Below, piece by piece: positions 1 through 9,663 of a DNA stretch of 64,000 nucleotides. Source of the DNA: Cryobacterium cryoconiti (GTDB lineage: Bacteria; Actinomycetota; Actinomycetes; Actinomycetales; Microbacteriaceae); NCBI RefSeq assembly GCF_004403065.1, contig NZ_SOHA01000035.1, forward strand, positions 29,583 through 93,582, given 5' to 3'. The notes beneath the pieces were generated by a model. That model was not told where the DNA came from, did no database searches, and worked only from the letters and a program-made list of their open reading frames with translations. Both the position numbers and the translations under genes were made by a program. The stretch's first letter is position 1, and every line of letters starts with the position of its first letter.

Positions 1-30
1 GCCGGCAACAGTTGTCCGCTTCGGCAACGT
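1..30. repeat. Partial copy of a dispersed palindromic repeat
   Basis: The first bases read GCCGGCAACAGTTGTCCG and continue with CTTCGGCAAC. This matches the right arm of the hairpin repeat found after ychF (47037-47092) and at 50000-50055. Only the right half is in the window, so the left arm should lie just outside it. It is probably a terminator-like intergenic repeat of the upstream gene. Confidence 0.6.
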
Positions 31-94
31 TTAGAGGCGGCGGACGGCCTCCGGCGCGGTGGTGCCCGCCGGGCAGAGGCGGTACCGTCAGACC

Positions 95-628
95 ATGAGC
101 CAGACATCCTTCAACGACCTTCTGTCCGCCCAGATCGGCAACGAATTCGCTGCGTCTCAGCAGTACATCGCCATCGCCGTCTGGTTCGACAACCAAGCTC
201 TGCCGCGACTTGCCGCCCACTTCTACGCGCAGTCGATCGAAGAGCGCAACCACGCCATGATGCTCGTGCAGTACCGCCTGGACCGCGACCTGGGCGTCGA
301 AATCCCCGGAATCCCGGCCGTGCGCAACGACTTCACCCTCGCGGTCGAGCCCATCGCGTTGGCACTCGCCCAGGAGAAGCAGGTCACCGCGCAGATCGAG
401 GCCATGTTCCGTGCCGCCCGCACCGACGGAGATGCTCTCGGCGAGCAGGCGATGCTCTGGTTCCTCAAGGAACAGGTGGAGGAAGTGGCGTCCATGTCCA
501 CTCTCCTGACCATCGCCCAGCGGGCCGGGGACAACCTCTTCGACATCGAGAACTACATCGCACGGGAGACCGTGGCCGGAGGCCCCGTCGACTCCGACGC
601 CCCGGGAGCGGCGGGCGGCGCGCTCTGA
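95..628 (+). CDS. ftn: Non-heme ferritin
   Basis: A cytosolic iron-storage ferritin that oxidises Fe(II) at a di-iron ferroxidase centre and stores the mineral inside a 24-mer shell. The 177-residue product has the full set of ferroxidase ligands E17, E50, H53, E94, Q127 and E130, at the same spacing as E. coli FtnA. No heme-ligating methionine typical of bacterioferritin was recognised. I chose the ATG at 95 because it starts the conserved four-helix core; an upstream in-frame GTG at 59 would add a basic, non-conserved stretch. A short Ala/Gly-rich tail follows the last helix. It is a single-gene unit ahead of hisS. Confidence 0.93.
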   Translation: MSQTSFNDLLSAQIGNEFAASQQYIAIAVWFDNQALPRLAAHFYAQSIEERNHAMMLVQYRLDRDLGVEIPGIPAVRNDFTLAVEPIALALAQEKQVTAQIEAMFRAARTDGDALGEQAMLWFLKEQVEEVASMSTLLTIAQRAGDNLFDIENYIARETVAGGPVDSDAPGAAGGAL

Positions 629-676
629 GCCGATCGGGCAGAGCCGGCCCCGACCAGACGACCGGGTCCGAACTGG

Positions 677-682
677 CACAAT
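677..682 (+). promoter_or_regulatory. -10 box for leaderless hisS mRNA
   Basis: CACAAT lies 7 bases before the ATG of hisS, so transcription should start at or next to the start codon. No Shine-Dalgarno sequence is visible. The same CACAAT-spacer-ATG arrangement occurs at 59339. Confidence 0.45.
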
Positions 683-689
683 TGGGGCT

Positions 690-1946
690 ATGGCAACACC
701 TGTGACCCCTCCCCGCGGTATGCGCGACTTCCTCCCCGCCGACAAAGCCACCAGGGAGCACGCGCTGGCCGTGATCCGGCGCAGCTTCGCGGCGCACGGC
801 TTCGACGAGATCGAGACCCCCGTCATGGAGGATGCCGCCCGGCTGCACTCGGGGCTCGGTGGCGACAACGAGAAGCTCGCCTTCGCCGTGATGAAGCGTG
901 GCCTCAAGCCGGCGGATGCCGCGGCCGCCGCCGAGTCCGGCGACCTGCTTGCGCTGGCCGACCTGGGGCTCCGGTTCGACCTCACCGTGCCGCTGGCCCG
1001 CTTCTACGCCACCCACCGTGCGGAGCTGCCCACGGTGTTCCGCTCCATCCAGATCGCACCGGTCTGGCGGGCGGAGCGCCCGCAGAAAGGGCGGTACCGC
1101 CAGTTCGTGCAGTGCGACATCGACATCATCGGCGAGTCCGGGCTGCTCGCCGAGATCGAGCTGATCACCGCGACCGCCGCCGCGCTCGACGCCCTCGGCC
1201 TGACCGGGTGCTCGATCCGGATCAACGACCGGCGCATCCTGACCGCCCTGCTGGCGCACTGGCAGGTGGCACCCGAGCTGAACGAACGGGCGCTGATCGT
1301 GATCGACAAGCTCGACAAGATCGGCGTCGAGGGGGTCGTCAGCGAGCTCGGCGGCCTGGGCATCCCCACCGACGGTGTCGCCGAGACCCTGACCCTGATC
1401 GCCGACGTCGGCTGGAACGCGGCCGAACCGACCCCTCCGGTCTGGCTCGACGGCGACGCCTACGCCGATCTGCTCGCCCTCCGTGCCGCGCTGCCCGGGG
1501 TGCGGCTCGTGTTCGACCCGACCCTCGTGCGCGGAATGGGCTACTACACGGGCACCATCTTCGAGATCAGCCACCCGGACCTCGGCTATTCCCTCGGCGG
1601 CGGAGGCCGGTACGACGGCATGATCGGACGGTTCCTCGGCACCGACGTGCCGGCCTGCGGGTTCTCGATCGGTTTCGAACGCATCGTCGACCTGCTGGGG
1701 GCGGATGCCGCATCCGCCGAGAACGCCGTCGTGCTCGTGTACGACAAGGGAACAGACCCCGCCCGGCTCGTGGCGCTGAAGCGAACACTGGTCGAACAGG
1801 GTCTCCGGGTGCGCCTCGAACAGCGCACCAAGAACGTCAAGGCACTGCTGGAACGCGCGGCCGGAGCGGGATACGGGCGCTACGCCTTCGTCGGACCCGG
1901 CACCCCCGGCGCGGCCGACCTCGAGTTCCGTTCCCTCGGCGGCTGA
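690..1946 (+). CDS. hisS: Histidyl-tRNA synthetase
   Basis: A class II aminoacyl-tRNA synthetase that charges tRNA-His in the cytosol. The 418-residue protein shows the class II motif 2 region (RPQKGRYRQFVQCDIDI), the histidine-specific stretch LVRGMGYYTGTIFEI and the motif 3 glycine/arginine region (LGGGGRYDGM). A C-terminal anticodon-binding domain begins around residue 330. The length is normal for the family. The start is the ATG at 690, supported by the leaderless promoter box just upstream. It lies alone between ferritin and enolase on the same strand. Confidence 0.97.
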   Translation: MATPVTPPRGMRDFLPADKATREHALAVIRRSFAAHGFDEIETPVMEDAARLHSGLGGDNEKLAFAVMKRGLKPADAAAAAESGDLLALADLGLRFDLTVPLARFYATHRAELPTVFRSIQIAPVWRAERPQKGRYRQFVQCDIDIIGESGLLAEIELITATAAALDALGLTGCSIRINDRRILTALLAHWQVAPELNERALIVIDKLDKIGVEGVVSELGGLGIPTDGVAETLTLIADVGWNAAEPTPPVWLDGDAYADLLALRAALPGVRLVFDPTLVRGMGYYTGTIFEISHPDLGYSLGGGGRYDGMIGRFLGTDVPACGFSIGFERIVDLLGADAASAENAVVLVYDKGTDPARLVALKRTLVEQGLRVRLEQRTKNVKALLERAAGAGYGRYAFVGPGTPGAADLEFRSLGG

Positions 1947-2027
1947 GCCCAGTCGCTAGACTGTTATGGGATTGGAATACGGTGCTGTCTTCCTCGATTC
2001 CCCAGACCAACACTCAACAATTAATAA

Positions 2028-3332
<1,305 letters not shown>

Positions 3333-3339
3333 TTCGACG

Positions 3340-3391
3340 GGAGCCCTCGAGGCGCGGGTTACGGCCCACGCCTCGAGGGCTCCATTTTTTT
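3340..3391 (+). terminator. Intrinsic terminator after eno
   Basis: Perfect 15-base arms GGAGCCCTCGAGGCG (3340-3354) and its complement (3369-3383) are followed by a run of seven T. The hairpin sits directly after the enolase stop codon. Confidence 0.92.
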
Positions 3392-3455
3392 GTCCTTTTG
3401 CGGTTAGGGTTCCTTTGCGGGGCAACCGCAACATTGATGCGGGAAGGGAGCGGCT

Positions 3456-3932
3456 GTGGCCAGGAAAAGTGCCGACCGTGCACCTGTCGCGCTGCCCGAC
3501 ACCGAGACGCCCGCCGCCCGGTGGCTGAGGGGTCTGCGCCTGTCGGGCTTCTCCCTGGTGATGATGGGTCTGCTGATCATGGCTGTCGTCATCCTTGCTC
3601 CGGGCATCCGCACCTATGTGGACCAGCGCCAGCAGATCGACCGGCTCACAGCTGCTGTGGAGGCCCAGCAGGGGGCCGTGGAAGAGCTCAAAAGCGAGCG
3701 CGAGCGCTGGAACGACCGCACCTACGTCACCACCCAGGCCCGGGACCGGTTATCGTACGTGCTGCCCGGCGACGTGAGCTTCCTCGTCATCAACGACCTC
3801 GCGCTGCCGGTGACCGGCGGCGCTGCCGCTCCGGTCGCCACCCCCACCATCCAAACCACCAACGTCGATTGGCTGTCTTCCATGTTCGCCTCCGTAATGA
3901 CGGCCGGTCTGGCTCCCGAGGCCGCGAAATGA
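3456..3932 (+). CDS. FtsB/DivIC-family septum formation initiator
   Basis: A single-pass inner-membrane division protein of the FtsB/DivIC family, which works in the FtsQ-FtsL-FtsB complex that activates septal wall synthesis. The 158-residue product has a cytoplasmic N-terminus and one membrane helix at about residues 30-50 (FSLVMMGLLIMAVVILAPGI). An extracytoplasmic coiled coil follows (about 55-90), then the family's short C-terminal YVLPGD region. The GTG start at 3456 is preceded by a purine-rich GGGAAGGGAG box. It overlaps the DUF501 gene by an ATGA. The enolase-FtsB-DUF501 order is common in actinobacteria. Confidence 0.88.
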   Translation: MARKSADRAPVALPDTETPAARWLRGLRLSGFSLVMMGLLIMAVVILAPGIRTYVDQRQQIDRLTAAVEAQQGAVEELKSERERWNDRTYVTTQARDRLSYVLPGDVSFLVINDLALPVTGGAAAPVATPTIQTTNVDWLSSMFASVMTAGLAPEAAK

Positions 3933-4450
3933 CCCGGCCCCCCTTCGCGTCGGTCACCGAGTCCGACATCAAGACCGTGTCCGCCCAGCTGGGCCGCCCG
4001 GCCCGCAACGTCGTGGGCATTGCCGGGCGCTGTGTGTGCGGCGCCCCGACGGTGGTGGCCACGGCGCCCCGCCTGGCCGACGGAACCCCGTTCCCCACCC
4101 TGTACTACCTGACCCACCCGGCGGCCACCGCGGCACTCTCGTTCCTCGAAGCCACCCAGGTGATGAACGAGTACAACCAGCTTCTCGCCGAGGACGACGA
4201 TGTGCGCGCCCGCTACCGCCGAGCTCACGAGAGCTTCCTGGCCGACCGCGAGACCCTGGGCACGGTGCCGGAGATCGCCGGCATCTCCTCCGGCGGCATG
4301 CCCGAACGTGTGAAGTGCCTGCACGCGCTTGCCGCCCACTCCCTGGCCGCAGGTCCCGGCGTGAACCCGATCGGAGACCTCGCCCTCGCCCGCGCGGCCT
4401 GGACCCCCACCGTCTGCGAGTGCCTCGACTACACCGCGGCCGACGAGTGA
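3929..4450 (+). CDS. DUF501 family protein
   Basis: A 173-residue actinobacterial protein of unknown biochemical role. Visible features are the family cysteines in AGRCVCGAPTVV, the conserved TPFPTLYYLTHP stretch and the C-terminal GVNPIGDLAL and CECLDYTAADE segments. I start it at the ATG that overlaps the ftsB stop (ATGA). Its own stop overlaps the GTG of the subtilase (GTGA), so the three genes are likely translationally coupled. A link to division or envelope work is inferred from this context only. Confidence 0.86.
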   Translation: MTRPPFASVTESDIKTVSAQLGRPARNVVGIAGRCVCGAPTVVATAPRLADGTPFPTLYYLTHPAATAALSFLEATQVMNEYNQLLAEDDDVRARYRRAHESFLADRETLGTVPEIAGISSGGMPERVKCLHALAAHSLAAGPGVNPIGDLALARAAWTPTVCECLDYTAADE

Positions 4451-5730
4451 CCTTCTCCGCCTGGCGTCGAACCGGTGGGGGCATTGCCGTGGCCCTGGCG
4501 GTGGCGCTGGGCTCGGCATCCGTCGCCCCGGCTGCTCCCGCCTTCGCGGCGAACACGCAGGTGCGGGACCTGGAGTACTGGCTGAATGATTACGGATTCA
4601 CCCAGGCCTGGAACACGACCCGCGGGGCAGGGGTGACGGTCGCCGTGATCGACACGGGCGTCGACGCGAGCGTGCCCGAGCTCACCGGCGCGGTCATCGG
4701 GGGCACGGATGTCTCCGGGCTCGGCTCGGCTGACGGGCAGACGCCTGTCGGTGAGGGCAGTGAGCACGGCACCCTGGTGGCCTCACTTCTGGCCGGCCGC
4801 GGCACGGGGGAGGGATCCGGTGTCCTGGGTGTGGCCCCGGAGGCGTCCATCCTGGCCGTCTCGGTGGCCTTCGGAAGCAGCGACGCCAGCCTCAGCAACG
4901 ACGAGCAGATCGCCGAGGGCATTCGCTGGGCCGTTGACAACGGCGCCGACGTGATCAACATGTCCCTCACCCGCAATACTCTGGACTGGCCGTCGAGCTG
5001 GGACGACGCCTTCCTGTACGCCTTCGAGAACGACGTCGTCGTCGTTGCCGCCGCGGGCAACCGGGGCAGCGGAACGACCGAGGTGGGTGCCCCGGCCACG
5101 ATCCCCGGCGTCCTGACCGTCGCCGGCGTCGACCGCACCAAGGGTGCCAGCTTCGACGCGTCCTCTCAGGGCATCACGATCTCCGTGGCGGCACCCAGCG
5201 AACAGCTCGTCGGTGTGGTTCCCGGTGGAGGCTACGTGCAGTGGAATGGCACGAGTGCGGCCGCACCCATTGTGTCGGGTCTCGTCGCGCTTGTGCGCGC
5301 CGCCTATCCCCGGCTTGACGCGGCCGAGGTGATGAACCGGGTGATCGCGACGGCCGACCCCAATGGACGCGAGGTGCCCAGCCCCATCTACGGCAACGGC
5401 CTGATCGACGCGGCGGCGGCGGTCACTGCTCTCGTTCCGGCGTCCACCAGTCCGGAACCGGCGGCCCTGCTGGAGGAATGGATCCGGGTGCACCGGCGCG
5501 CGGACACCGAACTCGCACCGACCCCGGACACCTCGACGCAGGTTCCGGTGGCCGTGCAGAACGACCCGGAGCGGCCGCTGCCGAGCGTGGCCGCAGCGTG
5601 GTTGCCCACCCCGCTCACCCTGACCTATGTCAGCGTGCCGCTCATGGTGCTGATCGGGTTTGGTACTCTAGTAACGCTGTTCGGCATCGGGGCCACTCGG
5701 CACATCAAGCGAATACGATCAAAACGGTAA
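4447..5730 (+). CDS. Membrane-anchored subtilisin-like serine protease (S8)
   Basis: A secreted subtilase held in the membrane by its C-terminus. The 427-residue precursor has a signal peptide ending near residue 35 (APAFAA). It has the Asp-His-Ser triad at D69 (VAVIDTGVD), H107 (EHGTLVAS) and S270 (GTSAAAP), with the oxyanion Asn at N205 (AAGN). A low-complexity linker leads to a hydrophobic helix at about 395-415 and a basic tail, the layout of mycosin-type proteases. No type VII secretion genes are nearby, so its substrates are unknown. The GTG start at 4447 overlaps the DUF501 stop. Confidence 0.9.
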   Translation: MTFSAWRRTGGGIAVALAVALGSASVAPAAPAFAANTQVRDLEYWLNDYGFTQAWNTTRGAGVTVAVIDTGVDASVPELTGAVIGGTDVSGLGSADGQTPVGEGSEHGTLVASLLAGRGTGEGSGVLGVAPEASILAVSVAFGSSDASLSNDEQIAEGIRWAVDNGADVINMSLTRNTLDWPSSWDDAFLYAFENDVVVVAAAGNRGSGTTEVGAPATIPGVLTVAGVDRTKGASFDASSQGITISVAAPSEQLVGVVPGGGYVQWNGTSAAAPIVSGLVALVRAAYPRLDAAEVMNRVIATADPNGREVPSPIYGNGLIDAAAAVTALVPASTSPEPAALLEEWIRVHRRADTELAPTPDTSTQVPVAVQNDPERPLPSVAAAWLPTPLTLTYVSVPLMVLIGFGTLVTLFGIGATRHIKRIRSKR

Positions 5731-5768
5731 GTTTTCGCGAATCCAAATCTTGTAGGAGGACTTCCCTA

Positions 5769-7256
5769 GTGCCCAAAATTCTGATTGTCGGTGGCGGCTA
5801 CGCCGGTTTCTACACTGCGTGGAAGCTGGAGAAATGGCTCCGCACCGGCGAGGCTGAGGTCACCATGGTCGACCCGCTTCCGTATATGACCTACCAGCCG
5901 TTCCTGCCGGAGGTGGCGGCCGGGTCCATCGAGGCCCGTCACGCCGTCGTCGCGCACCGGCGCCACCTCAAGAAGACCACCGTCGTCACGGCGAAGGTCA
6001 CCCACATCGACCACGCCACCAAGACGGCGACCATCACCCCGCCCATCGGCGAGCCGTACGAATTCGTGTACGACATCGTCGTGGTGACGGCCGGCGCGGT
6101 CTCCCGCACCTTCCCGATCCCGGGCGTCGCCGACCAGGCGATCGGGCTCAAGACCATCGAGGAAGCCGTCGCCATCCGCGACCGGATCCTCACCAACTTC
6201 GACAAGGCAGCCCTGCTGCCGGCCGGTCCCGAGCGCGATCGCCTGCTCACCTTCGTCGTCATCGGCGGCGGTTTCGCCGGCATCGAGGTCTTCGCCGAGC
6301 TGCGCTCCTTCGCCTCGTCGCTGCTCAAGTCCTACCCGCAGATCGGGTTCGACGACACCCACTTCCACCTGATCGAGGCCATGGGGCGCATCATGCCCGA
6401 GGTTTCCCTGCCGACCAGCCTCTGGGTCATCAAGCACCTCGACGAGCGCGGCGCTCAGATCCACCTGAACACGCAACTGACCAGCGCGGTCGACGGCAAG
6501 ATCGAGCTCTCCACCGGTGAGAGCTTCGAAACCGACCTGATCGTCTGGACGGCCGGCGTCATGGCGAACCCGGCCATCGTTCGCCACACGGACCTGCCCA
6601 TCGAAGAGCGCGGCCGCCTGCAGGTGCGCCCCGACCTGCGCGTCGGCACCGAGGACGAGATCATCATCGACGCCTGGGGTGCCGGCGACATCACCGCAGT
6701 GCCCGACCTCAGCGGCGGCGGCGTGGGCGGCTTCTGCGTGCCCAACGCCCAGCACGCCGTGCGCCAGGGCAAGCTTCTCGCGAAGAACATCGTCGCGGTT
6801 CTGCGCGACGAGGCACCCAAGGAATACGAGCACAAGAACCTCGGCGCCGTGGCCGGTCTGGGAATCGGTTCCGGTGTCTTCCAATCCGGCAAGATCGCCA
6901 TCAAGGGCCTGCCGGCCTGGTTCGCCCACCGCGGCTACCACGGCCTGGCCATGCCGAGCTGGGAGCGCAAGCTGCGCGTCGTCTGGGGATGGGTGAACAA
7001 CTTCTTCCTCGGGCGCGACATCGTGTCCCTGGCCGCGGTGGAGAACCCGCGGGCCACGTTCGTGGAGTTCGCCTCGCGTCCCAAGCCGGCCGCGGATGCC
7101 GCCGCTCCGACCAAGGCCCCCGCGACCGCCGCTCCGGCCGCCGCGGTACCGCCCGTCACGGTCCCGGCGGTCAAGGCACGGGCACCTCGTGCCCCGCGCC
7201 CGACCGCAGGTAAGAAAGCCGCCGAGCAGGCCGAGGAAACAGCAGCCGTCAAGTAG
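5769..7256 (+). CDS. ndh: Type II NADH:quinone oxidoreductase
   Basis: A single-subunit, non-proton-pumping NADH dehydrogenase that passes electrons to menaquinone at the inner face of the membrane. The 495-residue protein has two dinucleotide-binding folds, ILIVGGGYAGFY at the N-terminus for FAD and FVVIGGGFAGIE at about residue 160 for NADH. The AWGAGDITAVPD flavin motif and a C-terminal membrane-associating region follow. An Ala/Pro/Lys-rich tail of about 60 residues extends beyond the usual family end. The GTG start at 5769 sits behind TAGGAGGAC (5753-5761). A hairpin follows the stop. Confidence 0.94.
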   Translation: MPKILIVGGGYAGFYTAWKLEKWLRTGEAEVTMVDPLPYMTYQPFLPEVAAGSIEARHAVVAHRRHLKKTTVVTAKVTHIDHATKTATITPPIGEPYEFVYDIVVVTAGAVSRTFPIPGVADQAIGLKTIEEAVAIRDRILTNFDKAALLPAGPERDRLLTFVVIGGGFAGIEVFAELRSFASSLLKSYPQIGFDDTHFHLIEAMGRIMPEVSLPTSLWVIKHLDERGAQIHLNTQLTSAVDGKIELSTGESFETDLIVWTAGVMANPAIVRHTDLPIEERGRLQVRPDLRVGTEDEIIIDAWGAGDITAVPDLSGGGVGGFCVPNAQHAVRQGKLLAKNIVAVLRDEAPKEYEHKNLGAVAGLGIGSGVFQSGKIAIKGLPAWFAHRGYHGLAMPSWERKLRVVWGWVNNFFLGRDIVSLAAVENPRATFVEFASRPKPAADAAAPTKAPATAAPAAAVPPVTVPAVKARAPRAPRPTAGKKAAEQAEETAAVK

Positions 7257-7260
7257 CAGC

Positions 7261-7303
7261 GCCTGGGGGTGCCCGTGGGTCAATCCGCGGGCGCCCCAGC
7301 GCC
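7261..7303 (+). terminator. Hairpin after ndh
   Basis: GCCTGGGGGTGCCCGTGG (7261-7278) can fold with CCGCGGGCGCCCCAGCGC (7286-7303) using several wobble pairs. There is no T-tract. It lies between ndh and the tRNA gene. Confidence 0.55.
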
Positions 7304-7332
7304 TGCCCTCGACTCATTCGGTTGAGTGACGC

Positions 7333-7408
7333 GCCCCCGTAGCCCAATGGCAGAGGCAGACGACTTAAAATCGTCACAGTCTGGGTTCGACCCCCAGCGG
7401 GGGCACCA
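7333..7408 (+). tRNA. tRNA-Leu (anticodon UAA) with a short variable loop
   Basis: The cloverleaf is clear. The acceptor stem is GCCCCCG/CGGGGGC, the anticodon stem GACGA/TCGTC encloses the loop CTTAAAA, and the T stem CTGGG/CCCAG has loop TTCGACC. The discriminator is A and CCA is encoded at 7406-7408. Anticodon TAA at 7366-7368 reads the leucine codon UUA, the rarest leucine codon in such genomes. The variable region is only five bases (ACAGT), whereas leucine tRNAs usually have a long variable arm. Confidence 0.93.
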
Positions 7409-7565
7409 TGCACCACCGCTCATGATCGCGCGCACGCAGCGCCGGGTGGTTGTTTCTGCCGTGTGACTTGGCCTTTCCGCCTCGGTTCGGTCGCGCTACC
7501 ATCGGCCAGTGAAACGGCCGTCGCCTCCCTGCCACGTGCCTTTCCCCGACCGAGGAGGAACAGTC

Positions 7566-7955
7566 ATGGGTTTTCTTGAAGCAACGTGGGATGTCATCTG
7601 GTTCTTCTTCTGGACATTCGCATTCATCGCCTATCTGATGGTGCTCTTCTCGATCATCGGGGACATCTTCCGTGACAGCACACTGAACGGCTGGGCCAAG
7701 GCCGGGTGGATGCTGTTCCTTGTCTTCGTGCCGTTCCTGACCGCCCTGGTCTACCTGATCGCCCGGGGCAAGGGCATGGCCGAGCGGCAGATGCAGGCTG
7801 CACAGCGCAGCCAGCAGGCCACGGAACAGTACGTGCGGTCGGTCGCAGGATCGGGCGGGTCCGCGGACGAGATCGGCAAGGCGAAGGCCCTGCTCGACAG
7901 CGGCACCATCACCCCGGACGAGTACGCGGCCCTGAAAGCGAAGGCACTGCGCTGA
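7566..7955 (+). CDS. PLD-nuclease N-terminal/SHOCT domain membrane protein
   Basis: A 129-residue protein with two membrane helices (about 10-33 and 45-65) carrying the PLDc_N-type pattern WAKAGWMLFLVFVPFLTALVYLIARG. A Gln-rich linker leads to a C-terminal SHOCT motif (IGKAKALLDSGTITPDEYAALKAKAL region). Such proteins are common small actinobacterial membrane proteins of unknown function. The ATG at 7566 is chosen because GAGGAGG lies at 7552-7558. It stands alone after the tRNA gene and converges on the exopolyphosphatase. Confidence 0.85.
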   Translation: MGFLEATWDVIWFFFWTFAFIAYLMVLFSIIGDIFRDSTLNGWAKAGWMLFLVFVPFLTALVYLIARGKGMAERQMQAAQRSQQATEQYVRSVAGSGGSADEIGKAKALLDSGTITPDEYAALKAKALR

Positions 7956-7981
7956 CCTGAGCCGCTTGCCGTCCGTGGCGC

Positions 7982-8908
7982 CTATTCGAGGTGGTCCAGG
8001 TACCTCAGGATGATGCCCTCGCGCAGCGCCCAGGGGGACACCTCCAGCTCGGTCACGTCGAAGGCGGCCATCGCGGCGCTGAGCACGATTCCGCCGGCCA
8101 CGATCTGGAAGGTGCGGTCGGCGGTGATTCCGGGCAGTGCCGGACGGGCCTCAGCCGGGATACGGGCCAGCCGGGGGACCCAGTCGGCGAGTTGTGAGCG
8201 GGTCAGCAGCATCCGCTCGCCGGAGCCGAAGCCGTCCGCGGTGGACCCGGCCAGTTTTGCCAGGGAGCGGATGGTCTTGGAGGAGCCGACCACGTGGTGC
8301 GGTGCCGGGAGCCCCTCGAACGCGGTCACGGCCCGCTCCAGCACGGTGGCCGCGTGCCGGCGGAGGGCGGACACCTGGTCGGGCAGCGGCGGGTCGTCGT
8401 GCAGGAAGCCGATGGTGGACCGCCCGGCACCCAGGGGCAGCGACAGCGCGATCGCGGGGATCTCGTTCGCGCCGGCGGCGATCTCGAGGGAACCGCCGCC
8501 GATGTCGAAGAGAAGGATGTCCCTGGCCGACCAGCCATACCAGCGCCGTACGGCCAGGAAGGTCAGGCGTGCCTCGTCCTCCCCGGACAGGACCTGCAAG
8601 GCCACGCCGGTCTCCCGTTCGACCCGGGCGAGCAGTTCGGGTCCGTTCGACGCCTCGCGCAGCGCCGAGGTGGCGAACGGGAGCAGATCATCGACCTGGT
8701 GCCGACGGGCCACCTCGGCCGCGTTCCGCACCGCCTCGAGTACCGCGGTGCAGCCCTCGTCGGTGATGGCTCCGTCGGGTGTGAGGTAGCGCATCAGCCG
8801 CAGAACGGATTTGTCGGAGGCCATCGGCACCGGCTGGGCACCCGCATGCGCGTCGACGACCAGCAGGTGGACGGTATTCGAACCGACATCAAGGACTCCG
8901 AGGCGCAC
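7982..8908 (-). CDS. Exopolyphosphatase / Ppx-GppA family phosphatase
   Basis: An ASKHA-fold phosphatase that releases phosphate from polyphosphate or hydrolyses pppGpp. The 308-residue protein begins with the phosphate-1 loop [19 protein letters not shown] and has the phosphate-2 loop [10 protein letters not shown] at about residue 130. It is a short form lacking the extra C-terminal domain of E. coli Ppx, as usual in actinobacteria, where two such proteins often occur. The GTG at 8908 is chosen because it starts the conserved strand and has a TATCGT -10 box 7 bases upstream. Confidence 0.9.
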   Translation of the reverse strand: MRLGVLDVGSNTVHLLVVDAHAGAQPVPMASDKSVLRLMRYLTPDGAITDEGCTAVLEAVRNAAEVARRHQVDDLLPFATSALREASNGPELLARVERETGVALQVLSGEDEARLTFLAVRRWYGWSARDILLFDIGGGSLEIAAGANEIPAIALSLPLGAGRSTIGFLHDDPPLPDQVSALRRHAATVLERAVTAFEGLPAPHHVVGSSKTIRSLAKLAGSTADGFGSGERMLLTRSQLADWVPRLARIPAEARPALPGITADRTFQIVAGGIVLSAAMAAFDVTELEVSPWALREGIILRYLDHLE

Positions 8909-8915
8909 GCTTCCG

Positions 8916-8921
8916 ACGATA
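8916..8921 (-). promoter_or_regulatory. -10 box for leaderless exopolyphosphatase mRNA
   Basis: On the minus strand TATCGT lies 7 bases before the GTG at 8908, without a Shine-Dalgarno sequence between them. Confidence 0.45.
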
Positions 8922-8961
8922 GCGTGCGCGGCGTCCACACCGGCACCGCTACCCGGCACCG

Positions 8962-9663
8962 CTACCCGGCGACGGTGTCGAGCGCGGTCGAAAGGACACC
9001 ATCGACCATGGTGTGCACGGAATCCATCAGTGGCAGCAGTCGCTGGTCGTGGGTGACCAGTACGGTGGCCGTGTCGTGCTCGACCGTGAGTTTCAGGATC
9101 AGTTCCAGGATGCTGGATCCGCGTTCCTGATCCAGGGCGCTCGTCGGCTCGTCGATGACGAGCACGGTGGGGTCGTTCATCAACGCCCGGGCGATGTTGA
9201 CGCGCTGCCGCTGCCCTCCGGAGAGCTGCGCCGGGCGCTTACCGGACTGGTCGACCAGGCCCACGGCATCCAGCAGCGCGTCTGCCCGGATGCCGGCCGC
9301 ACGCCGGGCACGCGCCCCGCGGCGGGCCCCGCCGAGTTCGCCCATCACGACGAGCTGTTCACGGGCGGTCAGTGACGACAGCAGGTTCGACTGCTGGAAC
9401 ACGATGCCGAGACGATCCCGGCGCAACTCCGCCTTCTCGGCCGCGGAGAGCAGGGTCGCGTCGACGTCTCCGATGAACACGGAGCCTTGATCGGGCGTGA
9501 TCAGGGTGGACGCCACGGCCAGCAGACTGGACTTGCCGGAGCCCGACGGGCCGGTGATGCCGACGATCGAGCCGCGGTCGACCCGGAGGCTGACGTCGTC
9601 GACCGCGGTCAGACGGGCACCGCCGTCGGGGAAGGTGAGGGTGATGCGGTCGAGCTGGATCAT
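8962..9663 (-). CDS. ABC exporter ATP-binding protein (LolD/MacB-like)
   Basis: The nucleotide-binding subunit of an ABC transporter of the LolD/MacB class, working with the FtsX-like permease encoded upstream. The 233-residue protein has Walker A GPSGSGKSS (38-46), Q-loop VFQQSNLLSSLT, the LSGGQRQR signature, Walker B VLVIDEPTSALD and H-loop VTHDQ. Its ATG overlaps the permease stop (ATGA), so the two are one operon. The divergent sensor kinase and response regulator are plausible controllers, a common arrangement for exporters that handle envelope stress or peptides. The substrate is unknown. Confidence 0.91.
   Translation of the reverse strand: MIQLDRITLTFPDGGARLTAVDDVSLRVDRGSIVGITGPSGSGKSSLLAVASTLITPDQGSVFIGDVDATLLSAAEKAELRRDRLGIVFQQSNLLSSLTAREQLVVMGELGGARRGARARRAAGIRADALLDAVGLVDQSGKRPAQLSGGQRQRVNIARALMNDPTVLVIDEPTSALDQERGSSILELILKLTVEHDTATVLVTHDQRLLPLMDSVHTMVDGVLSTALDTVAG

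Noticed and set aside
4447..5730. Assignment of the subtilase as a type VII secretion mycosin
   Set aside because: The layout is mycosin-like, but no EccB/C/D/E or WXG100 genes are near, so only a general subtilase call is made.
5766..7283. Long minus-strand reading frame opposite the NADH dehydrogenase gene
   Set aside because: Composition is Gly/Asp/Val-rich antisense to a well-supported flavoprotein; no start signal.
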